DNA of 64,000 nucleotides, taken from Amphimedon queenslandica (taxonomy: Eukaryota; Porifera; Demospongiae; Haplosclerida; Niphatidae). Of the stretch, positions 10,693 to 24,177 are shown in pieces (within the stretch, counting starts at the first letter, position 1; each line of letters begins with the position of its first letter). The stretch is from contig NW_003546383.1 of NCBI RefSeq assembly GCF_000090795.2, positions 56,737-120,736 on the forward strand. Direction: 5' to 3'. The position numbers were made by a program, and so were the translations under genes. The notes beneath the pieces were generated by a model. That model saw nothing but the letters and a program-made list of their open reading frames with translations. It ran no database searches and was not told the DNA's origin.

Positions 10693-10992
10693 ATCTCAGT
10701 ATCATAGTGTAGATTAAAATAGCAAAAAGCAACTGATCAGACTGAGTTCTTATCTTTTGACGTTAGTTTTTAATGTTAAATTTTCTATGTACTTTTCACT
10801 ATTTCTTACTTCTTTTTTTAGTTTCATTGTATAGTTTAAAATGCCTGAAGTGACTCATCTGACTGAGTTTTTATTGATATGGGTTGCTTTTGCAATAATG
10901 TTTCATGTACTAATTCTTACCTTTCTTCAGTTTTATAATAGTATGGTATATTGAATTTTGTTTTAAAAATTTTTATCTACAACTGACTTTCA

Positions 10993-11205
10993 CTACCGTA
11001 TAGCTGAAAATTTTCTCGCCCAAAAATTTTTGCAGATTTGTTCAAAAATCAATTTCATGGCTTTAATTTCTGTGGTTTTTTTTTACTTTTTGGCGATCTT
11101 GAACTGTATTAAATAAATCAATTTTTGATAATATTCATATTTGTGGATTGTGTAAAAGCGTGAAATCTACTAAAATTACTGGCTACAAAAATCTTCTAGT
11201 AGACT
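10993..11205 (-). mobile_element. MITE family 1, copy in the satellite (reverse orientation)
   Basis: This non-satellite stretch is the reverse complement of the insert at 17961-18167. They share CAAAAATCAATTTC(A/G)TGGCTTTA and GCCCAAA(A/T)(A/T)TTTT. The end TACCGTATAGCTGAAAA matches the right end of the other copy. The 3' limit is blurred. No ORF. Confidence 0.7.
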
Positions 11206-12449
11206 CTCCCTGTTCTAGTTTATGCAATGAGTGACTGATCCAACTTATATTTAATCATTTCTGGTGGTTTGAATATGATATTTCATATTCTTACTTTTCA
11301 CTTCTGGTTTTCTTTTCTGAGATTTACACTATAAATATACCTTGAGTGCCTATTGGACTACATTCACATAGTTTGTGTTTCTAAAATAAGGTTTCATGAA
11401 CTCCAGTTGCTATTTGCTTCTTTTTTCACTGTTGTATTGTACATTTTATACCATGAGTGACTGATTAGGCTAAATTCTTATCATGTGAATTTCCTTTTAA
11501 AAAGATGTTACATGTACTACATACTCTTTACCAGTTGTTTCCTTTTTTAGATTCAATGTATGATGTGTACTGAAGTGACTGATTATGTTATCAGTTGACC
11601 TTTTTGAAAATGTTTCGTATACATTTGACTTTACAGTATTTGTTAAATTCTTTTTTCAGTTTTGTGGTTCAGTTGATACTGATCATACTGACATTGACTG
11701 ATCATACTAAGTTTTTATCATGCGAGGTTTGTTTCTAGAATGACATTTTATGTTTGACTTAATTTACACTTGTTTCCTTTTTCTCAGTTTTTTAGTATAA
11801 TTTATACCTCAAAGATACTCCATGAAAATTAATTAAAATGGCTGATTGGGCTTGGTCAAGAGGTGTGGCGTCCAAAAATGCACCTGATTTGAGTGAGTAC
11901 TTTTCATGGCAACATGAATAATTCAAAACTTTGTCCAAAAGTCTAATTTTTAATGAATTTCGTTGTGTTAGGAAAAGGGATAATATACCAGAAGTGACTG
12001 ATCAGACAGAGCTCTTATCGTTTGAGTCTAGATTTTAAGTGCTATTTCACATTCAACTCACTTCTTTACTTGTTCTTTCTTTCTCAGTTTTATGAAATGC
12101 TTTAGAATACCAGAAGTTACTGAATTCAGACTAAGTTCTTATCATGGGAGATTGGTTTGGAAATGTTTCATTTTCCTTTCACTTCACATTTAAAATTTTT
12201 TTCTAGTTTCAAATGGTGTATACCTAATCTGATTAATTAATAGAGCATTTGAAAGCTGTTTTAGAATAACGTTTAGTGTACTTTCAACTTCTTACAATTT
12301 GTTACTTTTTTAAGTTTCATGGTACAGTTTATAGCAGGAGTGACTGATGAAATTGAGTTCTTTTCATTTGAGATTATTTTTTGAAATAGTGTTTAATGTT
12401 AGACTCACTTTTAATTTCTGTCTTCTTTTCTCGGTTTCATTGTGTAGTT

Positions 12450-12459
12450 NNNNNNNNNN
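12450..12459. other. Assembly gap (10 N)
   Basis: Ten unspecified bases inside the satellite. Repeat arrays often collapse in assembly, so the true number of units here may be larger than shown. Confidence 1.
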
Positions 12460-12775
12460 TCTCTAAAGTTGTTTTAAAACGTTTGTCATACTACTTCTCA
12501 CTATTTGTTTCTTCTTTTCTCAGTTTCAAGGTATAGTTTATACTAGAAATGATTGATTGGACTCAGTTTTTATCAGTCACATTTGTTATTTACAAGTTTT
12601 ATTTACTACGGACTGTACTTTTTTTCCTTATTGCTGTTTATATTATATTTTAAAATACCAAAAGTTATGATCACACTGATTTATTATCATTTGAGGTTGT
12701 TTTTTGAAATGACCCTTCATGTTCTACTCACTATTTGCTCATTCTTTTTTGTATAGTTAATTTACCAAAAGTTAC

Positions 12776-15700
12776 TGATCAGACAGTTCTTATCATTTGT
12801 GGTTGGTTTTAAATTTGTTACATGCAATACTGAATTCGCACTTTGTTTTTCTCCATTTTATAGTATAGTTTGAAATACAGCAAGTGACTTCACAGTCTCA
12901 CGTTTTATCATTTCAAGTTGGTTATTAAAGTGATGTTTCATGTTCTACTAACTTCTATTTGTTTCTTCCTTTCTTAGTTTCTACCATTTTAACAGGAGTG
13001 ACTGAATAGACGGCTCTAATCATTTGTGGCTGGTTTTGAAATGTTTCATGTAATACGACTTACTATTGGTTTCTTCTTTATTTTCATAGTATAATTTATA
13101 CCAGGTCACACTCAATTCATATCATTTAAAGTTAGTTTGAAATTGATGTGTTATGAGCCAACAACTTATCACTATTTGTTTCCTCTTTATTTAATTTTTG
13201 AAGTATACTTTAAATTACCAGAAGTGACAATCTTACTGAGTTCATATCATGTAAGGTTGCAATTTCAAAGAATGTTTTTGTTCTACTCAATTTTTATTCT
13301 TTCCTTCTTTTCTGAGCTTCCTAGTGTAGTTTATACAAGGACTGACTGATCAGGAATTTTTTGTTATCTTTTTTATGTAGGTTTAACAATATTATATTCT
13401 GTGACTTCAATTTGTTTCTTTTTTCCTTTTAGTCATAGTGTGGTTTATACCTAGATTAACCAATTGCTTAAAGTCGTTTGAGGTTGTTTTAGAAATGTTT
13501 TTTTGCTCTCATTTTACATTTTTTCCTTTTCCCACTTTAATATGGTGTATACCTGATACAACTAATCATATTGTCGTGTGTGCTTCGTTTTAAATAGACA
13601 TCTCATGTACTTTCAACTTCTCATTATTTTCTAGTTCTTTTTTTATTTTTATGGTAGAGTTAATACCAGGAGTCAGGGATGAGACAGCCATTTTTGATAT
13701 TTTATGTACTACTAATTTCTCACTATTCGTTTCTTTATTTTTTAACTGTGGTGTATACCAGTAGTGTCTGATCAAAGTGAGTTCTTATTGTTTGAATTTG
13801 CATTTAAAGTGATTTTTCATGTAGTGCTACCTTCTCACTATGTATTACTTCTTTTCCTAGTTTCATAGTAAGGTGTGTATTCCAGAACTGACTAATGAAC
13901 TTAGTTGTGATTATTTAAGGTTGGTTTAAAAATATTTTATGTACTTTTTGACTTAAGACTTTTGTTCTAAATTACCTGCATTGATTAAGTTTTATTCTTT
14001 AGGTTCTTTAAATATTGTTTTATGTTTCACTTCACAAATGTCTCTTGTCCAACTTTCATGTGTGTTGTATGCCTAAAGTGACTGATCAGACTGACTTTTC
14101 ATCATTATAGGTCGGTTTTAAAATGATACTTAATGTATAATTGACTCTACTTGTTTCTTTGAATTTAAGGAGTCACTAATCAAACTTATCTTCAGTTCGT
14201 TTTTGAAGTTACGTTTAATGCTTTACTTTTCATCTGTTTCAATTTTTTAGTTTTCATATTATGTTGAATGCTATGAGTGACTGACAACACTGAGTTGTTA
14301 TCTTTTAAGGTTGGTTTTATGAACATGCTTGCACTCACTTTGGATCTGTTCCTTCTATTTATATTATATACCAGGAGTGACTGATTTGACCGAGTTCTTA
14401 TCATTAGATGTTCTACTTACCTCTCACTACCTGTTTCTTTTCTCTGTTTCGTACTATAGTTATGACAGGAGTGACTGATGATATCTAATGATTAATTTCA
14501 TGGCTTAAGGTTGCTTTATGAAATGTTTCATGTTATATTATTCACTATTTGCTTCCTCTTAAGTCCTTAGAATAATTTAGACCTGGAGTGATTGATCTGA
14601 CTGATTTCTTATGACATAATGTTAGACTTTTAACTTTTTAGGTTTTACTTTCTCAGTTTCATAGTGTAGTTTACACCAGTAGTGCCCGACCTGACTACAG
14701 TTGTTTTAAAAATGTTTCATGTACTTATAACTTCTCTATTTGCCTTTGTTAGTTTCATAGTATAATTCATACTATGAGTAACTGATCAGACTCAGTTTTT
14801 ATTATTTTGATACTAATTTCTTCAATGTTTTATGACTGATCAGACTGGGTTATATTGTTTCAGTTTTTTATAATGATGCTTCATGTACTACTGACTTTTT
14901 TTCAGTTTCGTGGTATAGTTTGAATTTCAAAAAGTGACGGATCGGACTGAGTCCCTATTATTTCATGTTGGCTTTTTAACGATGTTTCACTTCCTACCAT
15001 CTGTTTGTTTTGTGAGTTTCATAATACCAGGAGTGACTTTAAGACCGAGTTCTTATTATTTCTTCTGGTTTCAAAATGTTTTGTTGACTGCTCACATCTA
15101 ACTACTTTTGTCAGTTATATACAACCGTTAATTGCATGAGTAACTGATCAGGTTTAAAACTACTTACTTTGCCCTATTTTTTCACTTTTGTAGCATCAAG
15201 ACACTAATCAGGCTGAGTTCTTACCAATTGAGTTTGGTTTTTGAAATGATGTTTCACGTTTAGTTCTTTTGTCCTCAATTCTTACTTTAGTCTATGTAAC
15301 CACAACTGATCACAGTTCTTATCATTTGTGGCTTGTTTGTAGGTGACGTTTTATACACCACTATTTTCTCAGTATTTTTGCTCATTTTACCTCTCTTTCA
15401 CGGTATAGCTTTTACCGAAAGTGACTGATCAGTCTACTTAGTTGTTATTTGAGGTTAGTTTCAAAATAATGTGGTCCGGAATACTACTCACTACTTTTTC
15501 TTTTTTTCTCAAGTATAAAGTATACTTTAAAAGCACCAGAAGTGACTGAGATCAGACTGTTTTCTGATCACTTGACATTGGAATTTAAAACAATAGCTCA
15601 TGTTCTACTCATTTGTCATTGGTTACTTAATTTCTCAGTTTCATTGTGTAGTTTGTACTAGAACTAACTAATCAGACAGAGTCTTACCATTTGAGGTAAG

Positions 15701-18700
15701 TTTTAAAATGAAGATTTATGTACTTGTTACAACTATTTGTTTCTTCATTCCTCCAAGTCATAGTGTAGTTTATATCTGGATTAAGGGAATGCTTAAAGTC
15801 ATTTAAGGTTGCTTCTAGGAATGTTTTTATTCGTCTCACTTCACATTTCTTTCTTCTAAAAAGTTTGATGTGGTGTTCATCATTTGCTCTTTATTTTAAA
15901 TTGATGTTTGCCGTACTTCTGACTTCTCACTAATTACTACTTATTCAATTTTACAATAAAGTTTATAATAGAACTCAGTTATAAGACAGTTATTATTTGA
16001 CCCTGGTGTTACATGATGCTAAAAGTACTACTAATTTCTTACTATTTGTGTTTCATTTCTGTTTCATACTGTGGTATATACCAAGAACGACTGATCAGAC
16101 AGTTCTTATTGTTTGATGTTGGTTTTTAAACAATTTCCTGTACTACTAACTTCTCACTATATCCTTTACTTAGTTTCATAGTAAGGTGTATCCAGAAGTT
16201 CCTGATGAAACTGAGTTCTGATCATTTAAGGTAGGTTTCTCTACTTATTGACTTCTATTTGTCTCTTTGTTTATAAATTTCATGTAGTTTTAGTTCACAC
16301 CTGGGTTTACTAAGTTTTATTTTAGGTTGTTCCTTAAAAAATTTTCTGTTCTACTGTTTCTTTTTTTCCCATTTTCATGTGTGGTGTATACTAAAGTGAC
16401 TCATCAGATTGGGTTTTCATCAGTTTATGTAGGTTTAATGTAATTCTTAATGTACTTTTGACATTTCTCTATTTGTTTCTTTTTTGCATTCATTACTAGT
16501 ACACTTTATACTAGGAGTCTCTGATTAAACTTATTTTCATAAGTTTTTCAAACTATCCAATTTCTCAGTTTCATATGTTGATACTATGAGTGACTGCTCA
16601 CACTGAGTTCCTATATTGGAGATTTGTTTTATAAAAATGCTTGCACTCACTTTGGATCTGCTGCTTCTATTTATGGTTTATACCAGGAATAACTTGAGTG
16701 AGTGCTAGTCATTAGATGTTCTACTTACCTCTCACAATCTTTTTATTACTCATTTTCATACTATAGTTTATAGCAGGAGTGACTAGTGAGATCAAATTCT
16801 TATTGATTTTGTCGTTTTAAGATTGGTTACTGAAATGTTTAATGTTCTACTCACTGTTTGCTTTTTTTAGGTCCTTAGCATGGTTTAGACCAGGATTGAC
16901 TAATCTGACTGAGTTTTTATTATGTGGTTTTAGTTTTTGTAATGTTTCGTTTACACAGACTTCTTTTTGTTTCTTAACATCTCAGTTTCACAGTCTAGTT
17001 TATAATAGTAGTGCCTACCCTGACTACATTCTCATTTTGCAGTTGTGTACTTACATTATGTTTCATGTGCTACTTACAATACTCTATTTGCACCTTTTAG
17101 TTTCATGGTATAGTTTATACTATGAGTTACTGATAAGACTAAGTTTTTTTCATCATTTGAGTTTTTTAAGATGATACTTTATGTACTACTGGCTTACTTT
17201 TTTCAGTTTCATTGTATAGTTGAAAAGACGAGAAGTGACTGATCAGACTGAGTGCTTATTATTTCAAGTTGGTTTTGAAATGATTTTCTACTTCTTACTA
17301 TTCATTTATTTCCTCAGTTTTATTTAGTTTATACCAGGAGTAACTTCAGACCAAATTTTTATTATTTATGTTTGTTTTACAATCATGCTTTATTTACTGC
17401 TCTCTTCTCACGACTTTTCTAAGTTTCATAGTATAGTCTATTGCAAGAGAGACTGATCAGACTCAATTGTTATTGAGTGATTTTTATCTTTCAAATGATG
17501 TAACATTTACTACTGACTTTGCACTATTTGTTTCCTTTTTTTCACTTACATGGTATATTTAAAATACCAGAAGTGACTTATCAGACTGAGATTTTATCAA
17601 ACTGAGGTGGATTTTTGAAATGATGTTTTACGTTTTACTAACTTCTTACTGTTTGTTTTTCTCAGTTTCATACATTAGTCTATACCGGAAGTAAGTGATG
17701 ATACTGTTTTTATAATTTTTGATTAATTTGTGACATTTCATGCACTAATTTCTCAGTACTTCGCTCTTCTTTTCTCACTTTCACAGTTTACTTTTTACCA
17801 GACTTGACTGATCAGACTGTTATTATTGGACGTTAGTTGCATAATAATGTGTTATGAACTACAACTCACCAATTTCTTTTCTCAATTTCAAAGTATAAAT
17901 CAAATTACCAGTATTATCTGATCATACTGAGTTCCTATTATTTGAGTTTTGAATCTAAATTAGCTTATAGCGGAAAGTTTTGTTACACAAATTTTCGTGG
18001 ATATCGCATTTTTTCAAAATCAAGGAAAATAAAAAGTGCAAGCTTGATCTAATATCATTCAAGATGTCCAATAAGTTGAAAGACCACAAAAACTAAAGCC
18101 ACGAAATTGATTTTTGAACAGATTGGCAAAATATTTGGGCCCCAAAAACTTTTCTACTCTATCGTAGCTCATGTTCTCAATTCTCATCTTGATTTTCTCT
18201 TTTCCCAGTTTCATTGTATGTGTAGTTTATATTTGGACAGACAAGTCTGTGTTCTTATCGTTTAAAGTATTTTCAAAGATGATTTTCTGTACTGCACCCT
18301 TTCATTTGTTGCTTCTTTCCTCAGAGTAATGCTCTAGTTTTTACCTAAGTTACAAAATTCGTCATTTAAGATTGTTTTTTTAAATGCTTCATTTTCCTAA
18401 TAAATGTTATATTTGGGTTTTATATATCTTTTGTGTACTTTCGACTTCTTACTATTACTTATTCAGTTTCATGGTACAGTTTATACCATGATTCAGAGAT
18501 CAGACAGTTTTTGTCATTCGACGTTGGTTTTAAATCGTTTTATGTAGTACTAATTTCTCACTATTTGTTTTCTTGTGACTTCATGGTATGGTTTATACAA
18601 TGAGTGACTGATCAAACTCGGTTTTTATCATTTGAAGTTTTAAAACTACGTTTCATGAATTATTAACTTCTCTCTAATTGTTTCTTTTTTTCTCTTTCAT

Positions 18701-20279
18701 AGTATTTTTTTACACCTGAAGTGAGTAATCAAACATTAATGTAAAATAATTTCATGTACTTTAGACTTCTAACTATTTGTTTCTTCATTTAAGATTCATG
18801 ATGTAGTTTATACCTGAAATGACTCAGTTTCATCATTGGAAGTTGTTTTTAAATATTGTCTTGTTTATCTGAAGTAACTCATCAGACTGGATTTTTTATC
18901 ATTTAAAGTTAGTTTTGATATGATGCTTAGTGTATTTTTTAGTTTTGACTTATTTGTTTCTTCGGTAGAGTTTATGCCTAGAGTCATCAAACTCATTTAA
19001 GGTCAGTTTTTAAACGATGTTTAGTCTTTGACTTTTCATTCGCTTCTTCTGTTTTCAGTTTCATTGCATGTATACTGTAAGTGGTCGATTAGACTGAATT
19101 CTTATCATTTGAGGTTAGTTTCATAATGATGTTTTAGTCGCTGCTCGCTTTTATCAGTTGCTTCTCATAGTGTACACCTTAAGTAACTGATTGGACGGAG
19201 TTTTAATCATGTGGTAAGTTTTTGAAATGTTTTGTTCTGCTTCTCACTACTTCTATTTCTTTTTCAGTTTTATAGTATAGTCAGTGATATATGAGATATA
19301 ATTTTTTACTATTTATCATTTGAGGTTGGTTATTGAAATGTTTGATGTTTTACTTATCACCAATTCTTTCGTTTATAGCATGGTTTAAACTAGGAGTGAC
19401 TGATCTGACTGATTTGTCATTATGTGCACAACGTTACCTTTTAAAGATTTTTCATTTTTACCTACTTTTAACTATTTTTTTCTCAATTTCATAGTATAGT
19501 ATATACCAGTTCTGGCTGACCTGACATGTTCATATTATGTGGTTGTTTCAAATTGATGTCTCATGTACTACTTACATGTATTTGATTCATGGTTTCACAG
19601 TTTCTTGGTACAGTTTACTCCATGAGTGGCTGACTGAACAGATTGAGTTCACGTAGTTTAAAATTGGTCTAAAGATGTTTCATGTACTACTGGCTTTCTT
19701 CAAAATGTTTATCAATTAGAATACCAGAAGAAACTGGTTAGACTTAATTCTTATTATTTGACTGGTTTTGCAATGATGTTTAATGAAATGCTGACTGTTC
19801 ACTCTTTGCTTCTTTTTTTCTCAGTTTATACCATAGTTTATACCAAGAGTGACTAAACAGAGTTTTTATCGTTTGGGGTAGGTTTTAACATAATAAGTTA
19901 TGTATTTTGACACCTGATATGACTAATCATTCTATCATTTGGGCTTCGTTATATAAAATGTGATGTACTTTCGACTTCTCACTATTACTTACTGTTTCAG
20001 TTTCAAGATACTGTTTGGGTATGTCATCAGTCAGTCTGTGATCAGATTATTCTAATTTGATTAACTTTTAAAAAAATGTTTCTGGTACTACAAAATTTCC
20101 CCTATTTGTTTCTTTTCTTACTTTTATAGTACCGGGATTATCTGATCCGTCTTAGTTCCGATCAGTTGCAATTATTTTTAAAATATTGTGTCAACTGGTA
20201 ATTTCTCACTAATTCTCTTTTTATTAGTTTCATAATGTTCACAAAAAGTGAGCAATCTTACATTTCAGTTACGTTTTAA
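12776..20279 (+). repeat. Higher-order repeat, copy 1 (~7.5 kb)
   Basis: This segment aligns unit by unit with 20280-28895. Matching landmarks include TTTGAAATACA(G/A)(C/G)AAGTGACTT at 12861 and 20369, TTACCAGAAGTGACAATCT at 13216 and 20719, GGTGTATACCTGAT(A/G)CAACT at 13544 and 21036, GTTGTATGCCTAAAGTGACT at 14063 and 21553, and GCTTGCACTCACTTTG at 14328 and 21791. By eye the copies agree at roughly 85-90 percent, far more than neighbouring 120-bp units do, so the 7.5-kb block was duplicated as a whole after the units had diverged. Confidence 0.85.
17961..18167 (+). mobile_element. MITE family 1, copy in higher-order repeat 1
   Basis: It is inserted between GAATCTAAAT and CTCATGTTCT of a satellite unit. 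The ends are inverted: TTATAGCGGAAAGTTTT on the left, AACTTTTCTACTCTATCGTA on the right. Another copy sits at the same place of the second higher-order repeat (26551-26751), so insertion predates the 7.5-kb duplication. Confidence 0.8.
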
Positions 20280-22972
20280 CTGATCAGACAGCTCTTATCA
20301 TTTGTGGTTGGTTTTAAATTTGTTACATAAAATACTAATTTGTACTTTGTTTTTCTCCGTTTTATAGTATAGTTTGAAATACAAGAAGTGACTTACAGTC
20401 TCACTTCTATCCTTTTTGGTTGGTTATTAGTGATGTTTCATGTTCTACTAACTTCTGTTTGTTTCTGTTTCTTTCTTACTTTCTACCATTTTAAAAGGAG
20501 TGACTGAATAGACAGCTCAAATCATTTGTGGCTTGTTTTTAAATGTTTCATGTAATACGACATACTATTTGTTTCTACTTTTTTTACTTTCATATTATAG
20601 TTTATACCAGGTAGCACTCAATTCAAATCATTTAAAGTTAGTTTTAAATTAATGTTATGAGCCACCATCTTATTGCTATTTGTTCCTCTTTATTCAGTTT
20701 TAAAGGTATACTTTAAATTACCAGAAGTGACAATCTCACTGAGTTCAATCATGTAGGTTGCTATTTGAAACAAAATTGGTCTCAATTTTTATTCCTTTCT
20801 TCTTTTCTGAGCTTCCTGGTGTAGTTTATACAAGGATTGAAAGATCAGGATTGTTATTTTTCTAGGTAGTTTCAACAATACTTTATATTCTTTGACTTCA
20901 ATTTGTTTCCTTTTTCCTTGTAGTTCATAGTGTGGTTTATACCTAGATTGACCAATTGCTTAAGTCGTTTGAGGTTGTTTTAGAAATGTTTATTTTCCTC
21001 TCATTTACATTTTCTTCCTTTTCCCACTTTGATATGGTGTATACCTGATGCAACTGATCATGTTATCATTTGTGCTTCGTTTTAAATAAATATTTTGTGT
21101 ACTTTTAACTTTTCATTATTTCTACTTCTTTCTTCTTTTTTATGGTAGAGTTTATACCAGGAGTCAGTGATGAGACAGCTATTTTTTGACAATGATCTTG
21201 CAAAGATTTTGAATGTGCAAATTTCTCACTATTCGTTTCTTTATTTTTTAACTGGTGTATACCAGTAGTGACTGATCAAGGTGAGTTCTTACTGTTTGAA
21301 GTTGCATTTAAAGTTTTTTATGTACTGCTAACTTCTCTATTTATTTCTTTCTTTCCTAGTTTTATAGTAAGGTGTATATCAGAATTGACTAATGAACTCA
21401 GTTCTGATCATTTAAGGTTGGTTTTAAATTATTTTATGTACTTTAGACTTTCTTTTTCTAAATTACCTGCATTGATTAAGTTTTATTCTTTTAGGTTCTT
21501 TAAATATTGTTTTATGTTTCACTTCACATGTCTTTTTCCAACGTTTATGTGTGTTGTATGCCTAAAGTGACTCATCACACTGACTTTTCAACATTATAGG
21601 TCGGTTTTAAAATGATACATAATAATGTACAATTGACTTTTATGTACAAGTTTCTTTATGGCACAATTTATACCAGGAGTCACTGATCTCAAACTTATCT
21701 TAAGTTAGTTTTGAAGTTTCATTATATGTTGTAAGCGATGAGTGACTGATCACACTGAGTTTCTATCTTTTAAGGTTTGTTTTATCAACATGCTTGCACT
21801 CACTTTGAATCTGTTGCATCTATTTATGGTACATACCAGGAATGACTGACTTGACAGTTTTTATTATTAGATGTTTTACCTCTCACTGTTTCTTTTCTCA
21901 GTTTCATACTATAGTTATATCAGGAGTGACTGATGAGATCTAATTAATTTCATGGCTAAGTTTGCTTTCTGAAATGTTTCATTTTATACTATTTACTATT
22001 TGCTTCCTATTAGGTCCATAGTATAGTTAGACTGATTTTTTATGACGAAATGTTAGACTTTTAACTTTTTAGTTTTTACTTTCTCAGTTTCATAGTATAA
22101 TTTACACCAGTAGTCCCGACCTGACTATGTTCTCATAATTTGCAGTCGTTTAATATATTTTATGCACTTATAACTTGTCTCTATTTGTCTTTTTTAGTTT
22201 CATAGCATAGTTCATACTATGAGTGACTGATCAGACTCAATTCTTATCATTTTGATTGTAGTTTTTGAATGTTTTATGACTGATCAGACTAGGTTTTATT
22301 GTTTTAGTTTCTTTTCATAATGATGCTTCACATGCTACTGACTTTTAGTTTCGTGGTATACGAAAAGTGACGGATCTGACTGAGTCCTTAGTACTTCATG
22401 TTGGTTTTAACAATGTTCCACTTCCTACTATTTGTTTTTTGTGAGTTGCATAATACCAGGAGTGACTTTTAAGACCGAGTTCTCATTATTTCTGTTGGTT
22501 TTAAAATGTTTTAAGTACTGCTCACATTTAACTACTTATGTTAGTTTCATACAATGGTTCATTGCATGAGTAATTGATCAGACTTCATTTTTATAAAGTG
22601 AGTTTGGTTTTAAAATCATGTAATATGTACTAATGACTTTGCTCTATTTCTATTCACTTTTATAGTACCTAAAGACATTAATCCGACTGAGTTCTTACCA
22701 TTTGATTTTGGTGTTTGAAATCATGCATCATGTTCTGCTAATGGTTCACTATTTGCTCTTTTTCTTCAATTTCTTTAGTCTATGTTACCAGGAGGGATTG
22801 TACAGTTGTCATCATTTGTGGCTTGTTTGTAAGTGATGTTTTGTGCCCTACTATTTTCTCAGTAATTTTGGTCTTCTTTTCTCACTTTCACTGTATAGAT
22901 TTACCAGAAATGACTGATCACAGTTACTATTTGAGGTTAGTTTGAAAATGTGTTCGGAATACTACTCACTAT

Positions 22973-23582
22973 CATCAAATTCAGTTGAGTTTGACAGGAT
23001 GTTTTTATCATCAAAACGTCACGTGTAGCCCCATCCACAGCAAATAAAATTACTAAAAATTTTATGATGCTCCTTTCTTCTTGTAACTTGTTTATTACCT
23101 TATTTAGGTCACTGTTAGCCCTACAATTGACATAAAGGATCTTTGTGCTTGCTATTACCTGAAGAATCAAGGTATGCAAAATTTTAATGGAGTTTCTGAG
23201 CGGCAGTTTTTAAGACAAATAACAGGCTTAAAGAGGTACAGCAGACTGAGTGAGACTTTCTTCTGGAGTGCAAAGTCTTGTTCAATTATATTTTGGCCTG
23301 ATGTGCTCCTTTTGCTTTACTTGATTTTTAAATAATAAAAACATGATTATTGAAATATTTCATGAGATGCAAATGATATTCACAAAGCTTCATGTCATGA
23401 AACATGGCTGCTCCCTTTATGTTGACCGAAAGAACCTTTTCAGAACCTTCCAGAGTACCTAGTCTCGAAAATTGATACAGACTTTTAGAAAAACCCGTTT
23501 TGCAACTATAACAAGTTCCAAGTTTCTAGCATAAATAATAGAGAAATTATAAGAGTGGGTCAGTTGTCAAACTCAACTGAAA
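22973..23582 (+). mobile_element. 610-bp MITE (family 2) with 16-17-bp inverted ends
   Basis: The left terminal sequence TTCAGTTGAGTTTGACA (from 22980) is matched exactly by its reverse complement TGTCAAACTCAACTGAA (23565-23581). It interrupts a satellite unit whose undisturbed counterpart is at about 15485. The flanks read CTCACTAT on the left and CTGACTAT on the right, a possible 8-bp (or exact 5-bp ACTAT) target duplication, though seven extra bases on the left leave the exact boundary open. An 8-bp target would suggest hAT. No long ORF. A truncated relative lies inverted at 36408-36785. Confidence 0.85.
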
Positions 23583-23961
23583 CTGACTATACTTTTCTTC
23601 TTTTCTCAACTATAAAGTATAATTTAAAGTACCTGAAGTGACTGATCAGACTGACTTAACATTTAACGTTGGAATTAAAAACAAAAGCTCATGTTCTACT
23701 CAATTCCCATTGCTTACTTAATTTCTGTTTCATTGTGTAGTTTGTACTAGAACTAACTGATGAGACAGTTCTTACCATTTCAGGTATGTTTTAAAATGAC
23801 AATTTATGTACTTCTTCCATTTGTTTCATTTTCCTCTGAGTCAGTGTAGATTATACCTGGTTTGACGGAATGCTTAAAGTAATTTAAGGTTGCTTTTAAG
23901 AATGTTTTGTTTTCCTCTCACTTCACATATCTTTCTTCTGCCAGTTTCATATCTTGAATAC

Positions 23962-24177
23962 ACCTTAAGGTTACTTTTAAATCCGTGTACTATTAATTGC
24001 AAATTTTGCGTTTGGGTTAAAAATTGCAATTATTATTATGCGCAATTATTGATAGTGAGTTTATGATGATATAACTAGTAGTAATAATTACTTAATCGCA
24101 ATCTTTAATAACAGGAAAATTTACCTTAAGCTAAAATTGTAAAATTTAGCACCTGCAATTAAACGTCACTCTAAGGT
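23962..24177 (+). mobile_element. 216-bp MITE in higher-order repeat 2
   Basis: The ends ACCTTAAGGTTACTTTTAA and, reversed, ACCTTAGAGTGACGTTTAA form imperfect inverted repeats. The inserted block is rich in GCAATTATT and is absent from the corresponding unit near 15860. The flanking satellite (..GAATAC / ACCTGATGCGACTAATC) joins cleanly when it is removed. Confidence 0.75.
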
